NCBI RefSeq assembly: GCF_001875655.1
Contig: NZ_MKEQ01000001.1
Coordinates: 1-64,000, forward strand
DNA length: 64,000 bases
Direction: 5' to 3'
From: Enterobacter hormaechei ATCC 49162
Lineage (GTDB): Bacteria; Pseudomonadota; Gammaproteobacteria; Enterobacterales; Enterobacteriaceae
Shown here: positions 14,840-23,401 of the stretch, piece by piece
Layout of the letters: the number at the start of each line of letters is the position of its first letter
How positions within the stretch are numbered: the first letter of the stretch is position 1
Translations under genes and position numbers: made by a program
The notes under the pieces: model-generated
Told to the model about the DNA's origin: nothing
The model's database searches: none
What the model saw: the letters and a program-made list of their open reading frames with translations, nothing else

Positions 14840-15526
14840 ATGCAATTAGTTGAAATCAAGAAGCTCGACCTGGTCACCAACTCGGCAGTGATCGCCAGTG
14901 GTGTCATGAAGGATCACAAGCCAGTGATTCAGCTCATCAGGAAGTACAAAAGCGACCTCGAAGAGTTCGGAAGGGTGGAATTTGAAATGCGACCCTTTCA
15001 AACCGATGGAGGCATGCAGAAGCAGGAAATAGCACTGCTAAACGAACAGCAAACCACGCTGTTGATCACCTACATGCGAAACAATGAAGTTGTGCGTGAA
15101 TTCAAAAAGCGCTTGGTATATGAATTCTTCACTATGCGCAGCGCGCTGGCGAAGAAGAAGATGGATCGCAACTCGGCGCGTCTGGAGTACAAGCCTATGA
15201 CCGATGCCATCAAGCATGAGCGTGAGGCGCAGGGTAAGCAGATCGCCCCGCATCACTTCAGCAACGAAGCTGACCTGATTAACCGACTGGCGCTGGGCAT
15301 GACGGCGGCCAAGTTCCGCGTGCATCACGAAATCGGGAAGAAAGAGCCGATCCGCGATTACCTGACGCCGGAACAAATTCACTGCATCACCGAGCTACAG
15401 CGCGCCAACACGGTATTCATCAGCATGGGGTGGGACTTCGAACAACGCAAAGAAGTGCTGCGCGGCATGTTCGAGCGTAATCACCGCCAGCCACTTATCG
15501 AAGAGCAGCACCGCTTGGCCGCATAA
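14840..15526 (+). CDS. Rha family phage regulator
   Basis: 228 residues from an ATG at 14840 behind GAAAGG. The N-terminal pRha domain (about 25-115) includes SGVMKDHKPVIQLIRKY, ITYMRNNEVVREFKKRLVYEFF. A helical C-terminal region follows. Rha proteins are phage regulatory proteins (in phage 80 linked to growth in IHF-deficient hosts). The gene has its own leader and is followed by a short terminator, so it is a separately expressed accessory unit. Confidence 0.8.
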   Translation: MQLVEIKKLDLVTNSAVIASGVMKDHKPVIQLIRKYKSDLEEFGRVEFEMRPFQTDGGMQKQEIALLNEQQTTLLITYMRNNEVVREFKKRLVYEFFTMRSALAKKKMDRNSARLEYKPMTDAIKHEREAQGKQIAPHHFSNEADLINRLALGMTAAKFRVHHEIGKKEPIRDYLTPEQIHCITELQRANTVFISMGWDFEQRKEVLRGMFERNHRQPLIEEQHRLAA

Positions 15527-15545
15527 CCACAAATCTGTGGTTTTT
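15527..15545 (+). terminator. Terminator after rha
   Basis: CCACA-AATC-TGTGG followed by T5. Short but well formed. A second hairpin (AAGC...CACC-TGCT-GGTG...GCTT) lies at about 15577-15598. Nothing else is seen before the next small gene. Confidence 0.5.
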
Positions 15546-15663
15546 GAGAGCCGCTTTCACAACGGCTTTCCATTACAAAGCTCACCTGCTGGTGGGCTTG
15601 ATAATGGTAAGTATTGTCTTCGGGCAGGCTTTGTAGATGTTAAGCGATTATTAAGAGGCAATC

Positions 15664-15825
15664 ATGACTTTAGCTGAACGTGTAAAGAGAATTGAGAGCG
15701 AATTAAAAGATATTAAATCGCAACTCAATTCTGGTACCGATTCTAGGAAAACAGCAAAAGCAATGCCCTTATCCAGTCTTGCAAAAGAGGGAGGTATCCC
15801 TGGGGGGTTAGTTAAAAAATGTTAA
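15664..15825 (+). CDS. 53-residue protein beside retropepsin gene
   Basis: ATG behind AGAGG encodes MTLAERVKRIESELKDIKSQ, a likely coiled coil, followed by a flexible basic part ending GGIPGGLVKKC. It converges with the retropepsin-like gene and overlaps its last 18 bases. The lower GC content of both suggests a separate acquisition. Function unknown. Confidence 0.55.
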   Translation: MTLAERVKRIESELKDIKSQLNSGTDSRKTAKAMPLSSLAKEGGIPGGLVKKC

Positions 15826-16272
15826 CTCAAATACTTGATTGGAAAAATCCATCGTAAGGGCGCCCATTTTAATTAGTTGCATTCCGAAAACGACTTGGAA
15901 TTTTCTCCCGTTACTTACCAATGGCACTGAAGTCAATTCTGTTGAAAAAACTCTTTCGTCCTCAGTGAACGATATTACCGCATGCCGAACTGTAGTTTCT
16001 ATTGTTGAGGTGGCTCCGCTCACAGTTGTTTTTTCCGCGATTGGGAGTTTTAAATTGTCAGCAAAGTCTGAATCCACATAGCAAAGATCTGCTCCGGTAT
16101 CTATAAGTGCGTAGGCACCAGCCTTCAATCCATTTGGATTATAAACGTTTATATCTTTTGAGCTACTTGGCCATACTGTCAATGGAACTACGGGAATTGC
16201 ATGCTCCGTGGGGGTATCTGATACCGATCCATCAATAGGGGAAATAAACTTGATTTTTACTTTGGTGATCAT
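15808..16272 (-). CDS. Retropepsin-like aspartic protease
   Basis: 154 residues, no signal peptide. ALIDTGADLCYVDSDFADNL contains the catalytic DTG (about 58-60) followed by the usual psi-loop, and VVFGMQLI fits the second conserved Gly motif of retropepsins. A single domain of this size would act as a homodimer in the cytoplasm. It is on the strand opposite to the late operon, AT-rich compared with its neighbours, and so looks like a moron. Substrate unknown; a defence or lysogenic conversion role is speculation. Confidence 0.7.
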   Translation of the reverse strand: MITKVKIKFISPIDGSVSDTPTEHAIPVVPLTVWPSSSKDINVYNPNGLKAGAYALIDTGADLCYVDSDFADNLKLPIAEKTTVSGATSTIETTVRHAVISFTEDERVFSTELTSVPLVSNGRKFQVVFGMQLIKMGALTMDFSNQVFELTFFN

Positions 16273-16400
16273 CCTTTTTCCTTCGAAGAGTTATTCAGCC
16301 ATTCCTCCTCTTTGCGTGAATCAGTGTCCCACCACTGACGGGCTGAATGCTCACCTTAACCAGGGTTAAAGCAAAGCAACACCCTGATATTCAGACAGTA

Positions 16401-16421
16401 GCCGCCATCGTGCGGTTTTTT
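16401..16421 (+). terminator. Weak terminator-like hairpin
   Basis: CCGC-CATCGT-GCGG followed by T6, upstream of the leader of the next gene. Confidence 0.45.
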
Positions 16422-16461
16422 AATGCGCATCTCACGCGCACATCAAAGAAAGTCTTTCAGC

Positions 16462-16517
16462 TGTGAGCCTGGGCAGACCGTTAACTTTCGGCGGCATTGC
16501 CGTGCGACAGGCTCACA
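16462..16517 (+). promoter_or_regulatory. Structured 5' leader of tail-tip-like gene
   Basis: TGTGAGCCTG (16462-16471) and CAGGCTCACA (16508-16517) form a perfect 10-bp stem closing a GC-rich inner part with CGGC/GCCG. The stem is followed by AAAAGGAAA and the ATG at 16535. Order and key words (GAGCCT, then TGCG-CA-GG-TCA, then TCT and an A-rich ribosome site) match the rha leader. Confidence 0.5.
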
Positions 16518-16534
16518 TCTAAAAGGAAACCCGA

Positions 16535-17371
16535 ATGAAACACTTATCGCTACAGCAGGCGATGCTTGGCCTACGTATCGTTCAGACCGACCATGGCATG
16601 ATCATCAAAAGCCCCGCTGGCTCTGCTGAGTACGACCTCAAAGGCCGCCGTACAAAAGTGAGTGGTTACCCTGAATATTTTCCCGGCCAGCTGCGCGTGA
16701 AGGATATGCGCACCAAAACACGCGGACGTGTGGAAATGTCCGGCGGTGAGCTAACAGCCTATGGTGAGGACGGTTCGGTCAGAATGCGCGTGGGGCGAAT
16801 TAACCCTCCAGCAGAACAAAAGCTGGTGGACGAAATCTTGAAAAGTTTACCTGACACCTCTGCCTTCAGAGACCTTCTGGACGAAACCTACAATTACGGC
16901 CAGCTGGGTACAGTAACTATCAATACCGCTAACTTTATTCACAACTACCTGGGTGAGTCTGACCCTAGATTAATGAGCGGTCCGGATTCCGATGAATCAG
17001 CAAAAGCCGCCTGGAGTATAAAAGGCCACACTGATGACGCTGGCGTCGTTCACGTAGCTGGAATGGGTGTTGCTGTTGAAGATGGTCAACAGCAGGTTGA
17101 GTTTAAAGCGGATCGGTTTGCAGTTATTGGCGCGGCACTGAGCACAATCAAAAGCGCACTCCATGCCGCTGAAGTAAAGACCCGCCTCTCTGACGATATG
17201 CGCGAAGCTGTCATTGATGCCATACGCGAAAGCGATGTGTTCAAGGCGCTGCAGGCGTCACAGGATGCTCAGGCTTCGGCACTTGTCACCACGCAGCAGG
17301 CTATTGAACAAGCCGCAAGCGATGCTATCCGCAACGCGCTGAAGCCAGGTGGTCTGCTGTATCGTCCCTGA
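16535..17371 (+). CDS. Tail-tip-like protein (DUF1983-like) outside tail operon
   Basis: 278 residues. Residues about 165-200 (SIKGHTDDAGVVHVAGMG, then EFKADRFAVIG) align with the C-terminal DUF1983-like part of the central tail fibre encoded here at 31741-35568 (SIKVGLSSNGQLYAAGMG, then FLADRFGV). The rest has no recognised domain; the C-terminal third is helical and Ala/Gln-rich. It lies before the packaging genes, far from the tail genes. It could be a decoy, an alternative tip component or an early protein of unknown use. Confidence 0.6.
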   Translation: MKHLSLQQAMLGLRIVQTDHGMIIKSPAGSAEYDLKGRRTKVSGYPEYFPGQLRVKDMRTKTRGRVEMSGGELTAYGEDGSVRMRVGRINPPAEQKLVDEILKSLPDTSAFRDLLDETYNYGQLGTVTINTANFIHNYLGESDPRLMSGPDSDESAKAAWSIKGHTDDAGVVHVAGMGVAVEDGQQQVEFKADRFAVIGAALSTIKSALHAAEVKTRLSDDMREAVIDAIRESDVFKALQASQDAQASALVTTQQAIEQAASDAIRNALKPGGLLYRP

Positions 17372-17382
17372 GGATTCAGTGT

Positions 17383-17673
17383 ATGGCATCAAACTCCCCC
17401 TGGCATAACCTCTACAACACGAAGCGATGGTACCGCCTGCGCCATCACCAGCTGCAACAGCAGCCGTTGTGCGAGTTTCACCTCAAGCGTAATCAGATCG
17501 TTTCGGCGGCTGTAGTGGACCACGTTAAGCCGCATAAAGGCGATGAAACTCTCTTTCACGATCCAGAAAATTTACAAAGTTTATGCAAACGCTGCCACGA
17601 CTCCGTGAAGCAACGCATGGAGAACGGCGGAACGGTGACCGAGTTCGATGAAGAGGGTCGGGTTATCTGGTAA
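17383..17673 (+). CDS. HNH endonuclease of the packaging machine
   Basis: 96 residues with the HNH core: VVDHVKPHKGDE (His-His), FHDPENLQSLCKRCHDSVK (Asn and His, with a CxxC). In HK97-type phages an HNH protein next to terminase is needed for cos cleavage. The terminase genes follow within 350 bases. Confidence 0.85.
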   Translation: MASNSPWHNLYNTKRWYRLRHHQLQQQPLCEFHLKRNQIVSAAVVDHVKPHKGDETLFHDPENLQSLCKRCHDSVKQRMENGGTVTEFDEEGRVIW

Positions 17674-17685
17674 CAGGAGCATGCA

Positions 17686-17895
17686 ATGCAGGACCTGAAG
17701 ATTGAATATCGTGATGGCAGGCTGACTGAGTTGAGCATTGATGGTGTGAAGTTCAATGGTGTCACCGCTATCAGCTTCACCCACGAAGTTGGCGAGACGC
17801 TACCTACCGTCAGCCTGTCGATCCCGATCGGTGTCGGCGACTCACTGGTGCCGCCCGGCATGTCCCGCGAAAACCTGCGGATCATCGAAAAATGA
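17686..17895 (+). CDS. Hypothetical small phage protein
   Basis: 69 residues starting MQDLKIEYRDGRLTELSIDG, mostly beta-strand pattern. AGGAG upstream. Located between HNH and the terminase small subunit. No family recognised. Confidence 0.65.
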   Translation: MQDLKIEYRDGRLTELSIDGVKFNGVTAISFTHEVGETLPTVSLSIPIGVGDSLVPPGMSRENLRIIEK

Positions 17896-17920
17896 GATTC
17901 ATTCTCGTTTGAAAGGCGCG

Positions 17921-17945
17921 ATGACAGGGGGGGGAGGGGTAAAAC
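17921..17945 (+). other. Candidate cos region with G-run
   Basis: A G8-A-G4 run (17927-17939) lies in the 124-bp gap between the HNH-side genes and the terminase small subunit. HNH-linked cos phages keep their cohesive end site in this interval. The nick positions cannot be read from the sequence. Confidence 0.4.
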
Positions 17946-18019
17946 TCTGACGCCTGGCAGACAAAGACCGCGCTCTCCCATTTCATTTTAAAAACGTCCA
18001 GAAAAAAAGGAAAAAAGCG

Positions 18020-18454
18020 ATGGCACAGCGAGGCAGAAAGTCTCTGGCTGCGACGTCTGCTGTCTCGCTGCCGGCACTGGCTGAAAGCAGGCTACAGCCG
18101 TCCATTCATCTGAGCGATCCGGAAATAAACGTCTGGGTCCGGTTGGTCAATGACAACCCCGCCAGCTCATTTACCGAAACGCACCGCGACATGCTGGAAA
18201 TGTACTGCCGCCATGTTGTGCAGGCTCGGTTGCTCACCACCCAGATTGAAGAATTCGAACTGGAGTGGTTGTCCCGAGAAGATGGGCTGAAGCGTTACGA
18301 CAAACTGCTCACGATGCGCGAGCGTGAAGTGCGCTCTGCGTCCTCACTGGCGACGCGGCTGCGGATCACCCGGCAGGCGACTGCCGATCCCAAAACGGTA
18401 GGTCGTGCCAACAACAATCTGCCACGGGAGAGAAAACCCTGGGAAATTGAATAA
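18020..18454 (+). CDS. Terminase small subunit (P27 family)
   Basis: 144 residues. The central helices (WVRLVNDNPASSFTETHRDMLEMYC) and C-terminal NNLPRERKPWEIE tail are typical of P27-family small terminases, which recognise the packaging site and feed the large subunit. It precedes the large subunit by 9 bases, with AAAAAAGGAAAAAAG upstream of its ATG. Confidence 0.85.
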   Translation: MAQRGRKSLAATSAVSLPALAESRLQPSIHLSDPEINVWVRLVNDNPASSFTETHRDMLEMYCRHVVQARLLTTQIEEFELEWLSREDGLKRYDKLLTMREREVRSASSLATRLRITRQATADPKTVGRANNNLPRERKPWEIE

Positions 18455-18463
18455 GGCTCTTCG

Positions 18464-19996
18464 ATGGCTAAAAAAACTCTGACAAGAGCCGAGAGGAATA
18501 TCCTCTGGTGCGAAAGAAATATCGTTATCCCTGAAGGTAAGTTTGTTGGCCAGCCCCTGAAAATGGCTGAGTTCATGAAAGACGACTTCAGGGCTATCTT
18601 TGACAACAAGCATGGCACTCGCCGCGCCATCATCAGCCGCGGGCGCAAGAACGCCAAGACCGTTGAAACCGCCATGCTGATGCTGCTCTATCTGGTGGGG
18701 CCAGAAGCGGCGCCGAACTCGCAGCTGTATTCTGCCGCACGTTCGCGTGACCAGGCGGCCATTCTGTTTAACCTGGCCTCCAAGATGTGCCGGATGAACC
18801 CGGTGCTGATGCAGTATGTGGCGATCAAGGATTCAGCAAAAGAAATTCACTGCCCTGAACTGGGTTCTTATTATCGCGCACTGAGCGCCGAAGCCACCAC
18901 GGCCTACGGTTTCTCGCCGCGATTTGTCGCCCACGATGAGCTGGGGCAGGTTCGCGGGCCGCGCGACCCGCTTTATGAAGCGCTGGAAACCGCGACCGCT
19001 GCTCAGGATAACCCTATCTCGGTAATCATCAGTACCCAGGCACCCGATGCGAGCGACCTGCTCAGCCTGCTGATTGATGATGGCCTGACCGGGGCCGATC
19101 CGCGAACGGTGGTCAGGCTCCAGACCGCGCCGGAAGATATCGACCCTTTCTCTGTTGAAGCCATCAGGCTGGCAAACCCCGCCTTTGATGTATTCATGAA
19201 CCAGAAAGAAGTGCTGGATATGGCCGCCAGCGCAAAACGCCTGCCGTCGCGCCAGGCAGAGTTTGAGAACCTTGTACTAAACCGCAGGGTTGAGGCGAAA
19301 AGCCCGTTCGTGAGCCAGACCGTGTGGCACATGAATAAAGAGGAACCCGGCGAACTGGCGGGCGCTACCGTCTGGGGCGGCCTGGACCTTTCCAGCGTGT
19401 CGGACCTCACCGCGCTGATTCTCAACACAACCCATGGCGATGTGCACTGTAAATTCTGGCTACCTGAGGAAGGGCTGGCTGACAAGGCGCGTAACGATCG
19501 CGTGCCTTATGACATCTGGGCGAGGCAGGGCTGGCTGAACACGACACCGGGAAAAGCCATTGAGTATGCCTTTATCGCCAGGGAGCTGCGGCGCGTTTTT
19601 GATATCTGTAACGTCAGGGTGCTGGCTTTCGACCGCTATAACATGCGTTTCCTTCGCCCTCATCTCATCGATGCCGGATTCACTGAAGCCGAACTTGAGC
19701 GGTTTGTGGAGTTCGGCCAGGGCTTTGTCTCTATGTCTCCCGCACTCAGGGAGCTTGAGGCCAGACTGCTCGGTGCGCAGCTGAAGCACGGCAACCATCC
19801 GATCCTCGAAATGTGCGCCAAAAACGCCACGGTAATCACCGACCCAGCCGGTAACCGCAAATTTGTTAAAGGCAAGTCCAGTGGCCGTATCGACGGCATG
19901 GTAGCACTGGCAATGTCCATCGGGGCACAGTCCAGTGACGATGTAGAGGACCCGGGAGATGTTAACGATTTTATCTATAACTTTTTGAGCGTGTAA
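18464..19996 (+). CDS. Terminase large subunit
   Basis: 510 residues. The N-terminal ATPase has a Walker A-like SRGRKNAKTVETA (about 57-69) and Walker B with acidic pair HDELGQ (about 158). The C-terminal RNase H-like nuclease has GGLDLSSVSDLTAL (Asp about 307) and a late GRIDGMVALAMS. It cuts and translocates DNA into HK97-type proheads through the portal encoded next. Confidence 0.92.
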   Translation: MAKKTLTRAERNILWCERNIVIPEGKFVGQPLKMAEFMKDDFRAIFDNKHGTRRAIISRGRKNAKTVETAMLMLLYLVGPEAAPNSQLYSAARSRDQAAILFNLASKMCRMNPVLMQYVAIKDSAKEIHCPELGSYYRALSAEATTAYGFSPRFVAHDELGQVRGPRDPLYEALETATAAQDNPISVIISTQAPDASDLLSLLIDDGLTGADPRTVVRLQTAPEDIDPFSVEAIRLANPAFDVFMNQKEVLDMAASAKRLPSRQAEFENLVLNRRVEAKSPFVSQTVWHMNKEEPGELAGATVWGGLDLSSVSDLTALILNTTHGDVHCKFWLPEEGLADKARNDRVPYDIWARQGWLNTTPGKAIEYAFIARELRRVFDICNVRVLAFDRYNMRFLRPHLIDAGFTEAELERFVEFGQGFVSMSPALRELEARLLGAQLKHGNHPILEMCAKNATVITDPAGNRKFVKGKSSGRIDGMVALAMSIGAQSSDDVEDPGDVNDFIYNFLSV

Positions 19997-19998
19997 AA

Positions 19999-21270
19999 AT
20001 GGCAGATACCGATTACAGCATTGACCTGCGAACGCGATCGCCATTCTGGGCGCGCATGGCCTCTATTCTGACCGGTGGTCGTCTGGTCTCACCGGATAAC
20101 GGCTCGCAGATGGCGGGCACATCGGCTCACGGCACAGTCGGGGAATCGGTGGTGAGCGATGAGCGCAACATGTCGATCAGCACCGTATGGGCCTGTATCA
20201 GGCTCATCTCCACCGTCACAGCCTCTTTACCACTGGACGTTTTTGAAACCATCGACGATCAGCGTAAGAAGGTCGATAACACCAACCCACTGGCGAAGCT
20301 GCTCCGCTTCCGGCCCAACAACTTCATGACCGCGCTGGAGTTTCGCGAGGCGATGACAATGCAGCTCTGCGCCTACGGCAACGCCTACGCGCACCTGGAG
20401 CGAAACAGCGTCGGCGATGTCATCAGCATGCTGCCACTGCTGAGCGCCAATATGGATGTCCGGCTCGATGGCAGGAATGTCATCTACCGTTACCGGCGCG
20501 ACAGTGAGTATGTGGACTTTAAGCCTAAAGAAATATTCCACCTGAAGGGCTTCGGCTTTAACGGGCTGGTCGGCTTGTCGCCGCTGGCGTTCAGCGCCAA
20601 ATCTGCTGGCGTGGCGATCGCTATGGAAGATAACCAGCGGGAGTTTTTCGCCAACGGCGCGAAGTCGCCGCAAATCCTGATGACTGACGGCAAGGTACTG
20701 ACTAAAGAGCAGCGCGGGCAGTTGGAGGAAAACTTTAAGGAGATTGCCGGCGGCCCGGTGAGAAAACGCCTCTGGATCCTGGAGAGCGGATTTACCACCC
20801 AGCCTATTGGCATCTCACCGCAGGACGCGCAGATGCTTGAGGCCCGCAAGTTTCAGGTGGCAGAACTGGCGCGCTTTTACGGTGTTCCTCCGCATCTGGT
20901 GGGTGATGTTGAAAAAACAACATCATGGGGCAGCGGCATTGAACAGCAGAATCTGGGCTTCCTGCAGTACACCCTTAAACCCTATCTCGATCGCTGGGAA
21001 TACAGCATCGAACGCTGGCTGGTGAAAGAATCCGATCAGGGCAGGCTGCACGCCGAGCACAACCTCGACGGCCTGCTTCGCGGTGATTCAGCGAGCCGCG
21101 CCGCATTCATGCAAACGATGGTCAATACCGGCATCCGGACCGTTAACGAGGTGCGGCGACTGGATAACCTTCCGCCATTGCCTGGCGGTGATGTAGCGAC
21201 GCGCCAGTCGCAGAACGTACCTATTACCGATCTCGGAACAAACAAAGAGCCCCGCACTGACGGGGCTTAA
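19999..21270 (+). CDS. Portal protein (HK97 family)
   Basis: 423 residues. NMSISTVWACIRLISTVTASLPL and ARFYGVPPHLVGDVEKTTSWGSGIEQQ are signatures of HK97-type portals. It forms the dodecameric ring at one vertex of the head. Start is 2 bases after terminase. Confidence 0.93.
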   Translation: MADTDYSIDLRTRSPFWARMASILTGGRLVSPDNGSQMAGTSAHGTVGESVVSDERNMSISTVWACIRLISTVTASLPLDVFETIDDQRKKVDNTNPLAKLLRFRPNNFMTALEFREAMTMQLCAYGNAYAHLERNSVGDVISMLPLLSANMDVRLDGRNVIYRYRRDSEYVDFKPKEIFHLKGFGFNGLVGLSPLAFSAKSAGVAIAMEDNQREFFANGAKSPQILMTDGKVLTKEQRGQLEENFKEIAGGPVRKRLWILESGFTTQPIGISPQDAQMLEARKFQVAELARFYGVPPHLVGDVEKTTSWGSGIEQQNLGFLQYTLKPYLDRWEYSIERWLVKESDQGRLHAEHNLDGLLRGDSASRAAFMQTMVNTGIRTVNEVRRLDNLPPLPGGDVATRQSQNVPITDLGTNKEPRTDGA

Positions 21271-21275
21271 TTTTT

Positions 21276-21956
21276 ATGGGGGCCATGATGCCTGATATTC
21301 ACAAGACGCTGGCGTTCGACCAGACCGAAATCAAGTTTACCGGCGACGGCAGCAAGGGAACGTTTGAAGGTTACGCCTCGGTATTCAACAACACCGACTC
21401 GGATGGCGACATCATTTTACCCGGCGCGTTCGCTGGCGTGGTCGCTAACCAGAGCCGCAAGGTGGCGATGTTCTTTAACCATCAGACGCGCGCCATCCCG
21501 GTTGGGAAGTGGGATGCCATGCACGAAGACGAGAAGGGGCTGTTTGTGCGCGGGCAGCTCACTCCGGGGCTAAGTCTGGCTGAAGACCTGAAAGCAGCCA
21601 TGCAGCATGGCACTGTCGAAGGGATGTCGGTCGGGTTTTCTGTCGGCCCGGATGATTACAGCGTCGGTACCACCGGCCTCATTTTCAAAAACATCTCTTA
21701 TCTCCGGGAAATCAGCGTCTGCACGTTCCCGGCCAACGAGCTGGCGGGCGTTACCGCCATGAAAAGTATCGACGGCATTAAATCCATTCGTGACGCGGAG
21801 GCCTGGCTGAGGGATTCAGTCGGCCTTACGCGCGCAGAAGCGCAGGCGTTTATCGCCCGCGTGAAGTCCGCAGGCCGGAGTGAGTCCGGTAGCGGCGACA
21901 TTGACGCGCTGGCGCAGCGCATAACTTCCTTTGCCGCTAACCTGCGGAACGCTTAA
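21276..21956 (+). CDS. Prohead protease (HK97 family)
   Basis: 226 residues. GTFEGYASVFNNTDSDGDII, MFFNHQ (likely catalytic His) and VEGMSVGFSV (likely Ser) fit the U35/HK97 prohead protease, which removes the scaffold-like delta domain of the capsid protein. The ATG at 21276 lacks a clear ribosome site, whereas ATG codons at 21285 and 21288 sit behind GGGGGCC, so the protein may start at MPDIHKTLAF. Confidence 0.9.
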   Translation: MGAMMPDIHKTLAFDQTEIKFTGDGSKGTFEGYASVFNNTDSDGDIILPGAFAGVVANQSRKVAMFFNHQTRAIPVGKWDAMHEDEKGLFVRGQLTPGLSLAEDLKAAMQHGTVEGMSVGFSVGPDDYSVGTTGLIFKNISYLREISVCTFPANELAGVTAMKSIDGIKSIRDAEAWLRDSVGLTRAEAQAFIARVKSAGRSESGSGDIDALAQRITSFAANLRNA

Positions 21957-21967
21957 CGGAGCAACAC

Positions 21968-23131
21968 ATGACTGAATTATCTGTACTGGAAAAAGCGATC
22001 GAGAGTTCACAGAAAGAAGTGAAGCAGCTCATCGAAGAACAGCGTAAGTCCATCAACGAAAATGGCGAGATCAACAAAAAGCTCCAGGAGGACCTTACTA
22101 AAGCTCAGGATGAGTTGAAAACGAACGGTAATCGTTTGTTTGAACTCGAGCAGAAGCTGGCGGGTAACGCCCCTGAGCAGACCACGAAAAAGTCTTTCTC
22201 CGAACGTGTATCAGAAGATCTGATCAAAAACTGGAACGGTGACCGTGCCAAAGCGAAAGTAACCAGCTTTGATAAGGCTTTGGGCTCTGGCGCGGCCTCT
22301 GCTGGTGCGCTGGTGCAGCCGCAGCAGGTGCCGGGCATTCTGACGCCGGGCCTGCGTCGACTGACTGTCCGTGACCTGCTGGCGCAGGGGCGCATCACCA
22401 GTAACGCCCTGGAATACGTTCGTGAAAACATCTTCACGAATGCCGCAGCGCCGGTGGCCGAAGGCGCACTGAAGCCGGAAAGTAACATCACCTTCACCAA
22501 AGAAACGGCGAACGTGAAAACCATCGCGCACTGGATGCAGGTGTCCCGCCAGATCATGGATGATGCGCCGGCGCTTCAGTCCTATATCAACTCCCGCATG
22601 ATGTACGGCCTGGCCTTGGTGGAAGAAAACCAGATGCTGAACGGCGATGGTACCGGCGATAACCTGCTGGGCCTGAATGCCGTGGGCACCGACTATGAGA
22701 CGGCACTGAACGCGGATGGCGACAACGGCGCGGATATCCTCGCCCACGCTATTTACCAGGTGTCGCTGAGCGAGTTCGAAGCGGACGGCATCATTCTGAA
22801 CCCGCGCGACTGGCACCGCATTGCGCTGCTGAAGGATGCCAACGGCAACTATATCCTTGGTGGCCCGCAGGCGTTCGCCTCGAAAGTGCTGTGGGGGCTG
22901 CCGGTGGTTTCCACTACGGCGCAGGCAGCTGGCTCGTTCACCGTTGGTGCATTCGGGCTGGCCTCGCAGGTCTGGGATCGCATGGACGCAACCATCGAGA
23001 TCAGCAACCAGGATCGCGATAACTTCGTTAAAAACATGCTGACCATTCTTTGCGAAGAACGCCTGGCTTTGGCCCATTACCGTCCGGCGGCGATCGTTAC
23101 CGGCAGCATGACCGTTTCTTCTGGCGCATAA
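21968..23131 (+). CDS. Major capsid protein (HK97 fold)
   Basis: 387 residues. The first about 100 residues form a charged coiled coil (delta domain), followed by the mature shell starting around GSGAASAGALVQPQ. ALVEENQMLNGDGTGDNLLG and WDRMDATIEISNQD are typical of HK97-like capsids. Directly follows its protease. Confidence 0.93.
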   Translation: MTELSVLEKAIESSQKEVKQLIEEQRKSINENGEINKKLQEDLTKAQDELKTNGNRLFELEQKLAGNAPEQTTKKSFSERVSEDLIKNWNGDRAKAKVTSFDKALGSGAASAGALVQPQQVPGILTPGLRRLTVRDLLAQGRITSNALEYVRENIFTNAAAPVAEGALKPESNITFTKETANVKTIAHWMQVSRQIMDDAPALQSYINSRMMYGLALVEENQMLNGDGTGDNLLGLNAVGTDYETALNADGDNGADILAHAIYQVSLSEFEADGIILNPRDWHRIALLKDANGNYILGGPQAFASKVLWGLPVVSTTAQAAGSFTVGAFGLASQVWDRMDATIEISNQDRDNFVKNMLTILCEERLALAHYRPAAIVTGSMTVSSGA

Positions 23132-23167
23132 CACGAGGGCGCGGTCAGCAATGGCCGCGTTTACCGC

Positions 23168-23401
23168 ATGAAAATTAAAGCTCTCCGTATGTTCTCGCAC
23201 TACCACCTCGGCACCGTTTCACAGGGCGAAACCCGCGTCGTGAAAAAGGAGATTGGCGAGTCGCTGGTGAAACTGCATCTGGCCGAAGAGGTTGAGCCTG
23301 AAAAGGCAGAATCGCAAGATCCCGAAAAAACGAAAACCGGGGGTAAAGGTGGAAATAAGCGCGGAGCAGATGGCGCAGATAAAGGCGCATCTCAGGGTTG
23401 A
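23168..23401 (+). CDS. Small head-region protein
   Basis: 77 residues: MKIKALRMFSHYHLGTVSQG, then an acidic and Lys/Gly-rich tail. Similar short proteins lie between capsid and connector genes in HK97-like phages. Function unknown. The 3' end overlaps the connector gene by 53 bases. Confidence 0.7.
   Translation: MKIKALRMFSHYHLGTVSQGETRVVKKEIGESLVKLHLAEEVEPEKAESQDPEKTKTGGKGGNKRGADGADKGASQG

Noticed and set aside
22211..23206. Minus-strand frame of 331 codons opposite the capsid gene
   Set aside because: Codon-bias mirror of the capsid gene; no start signal and no family.
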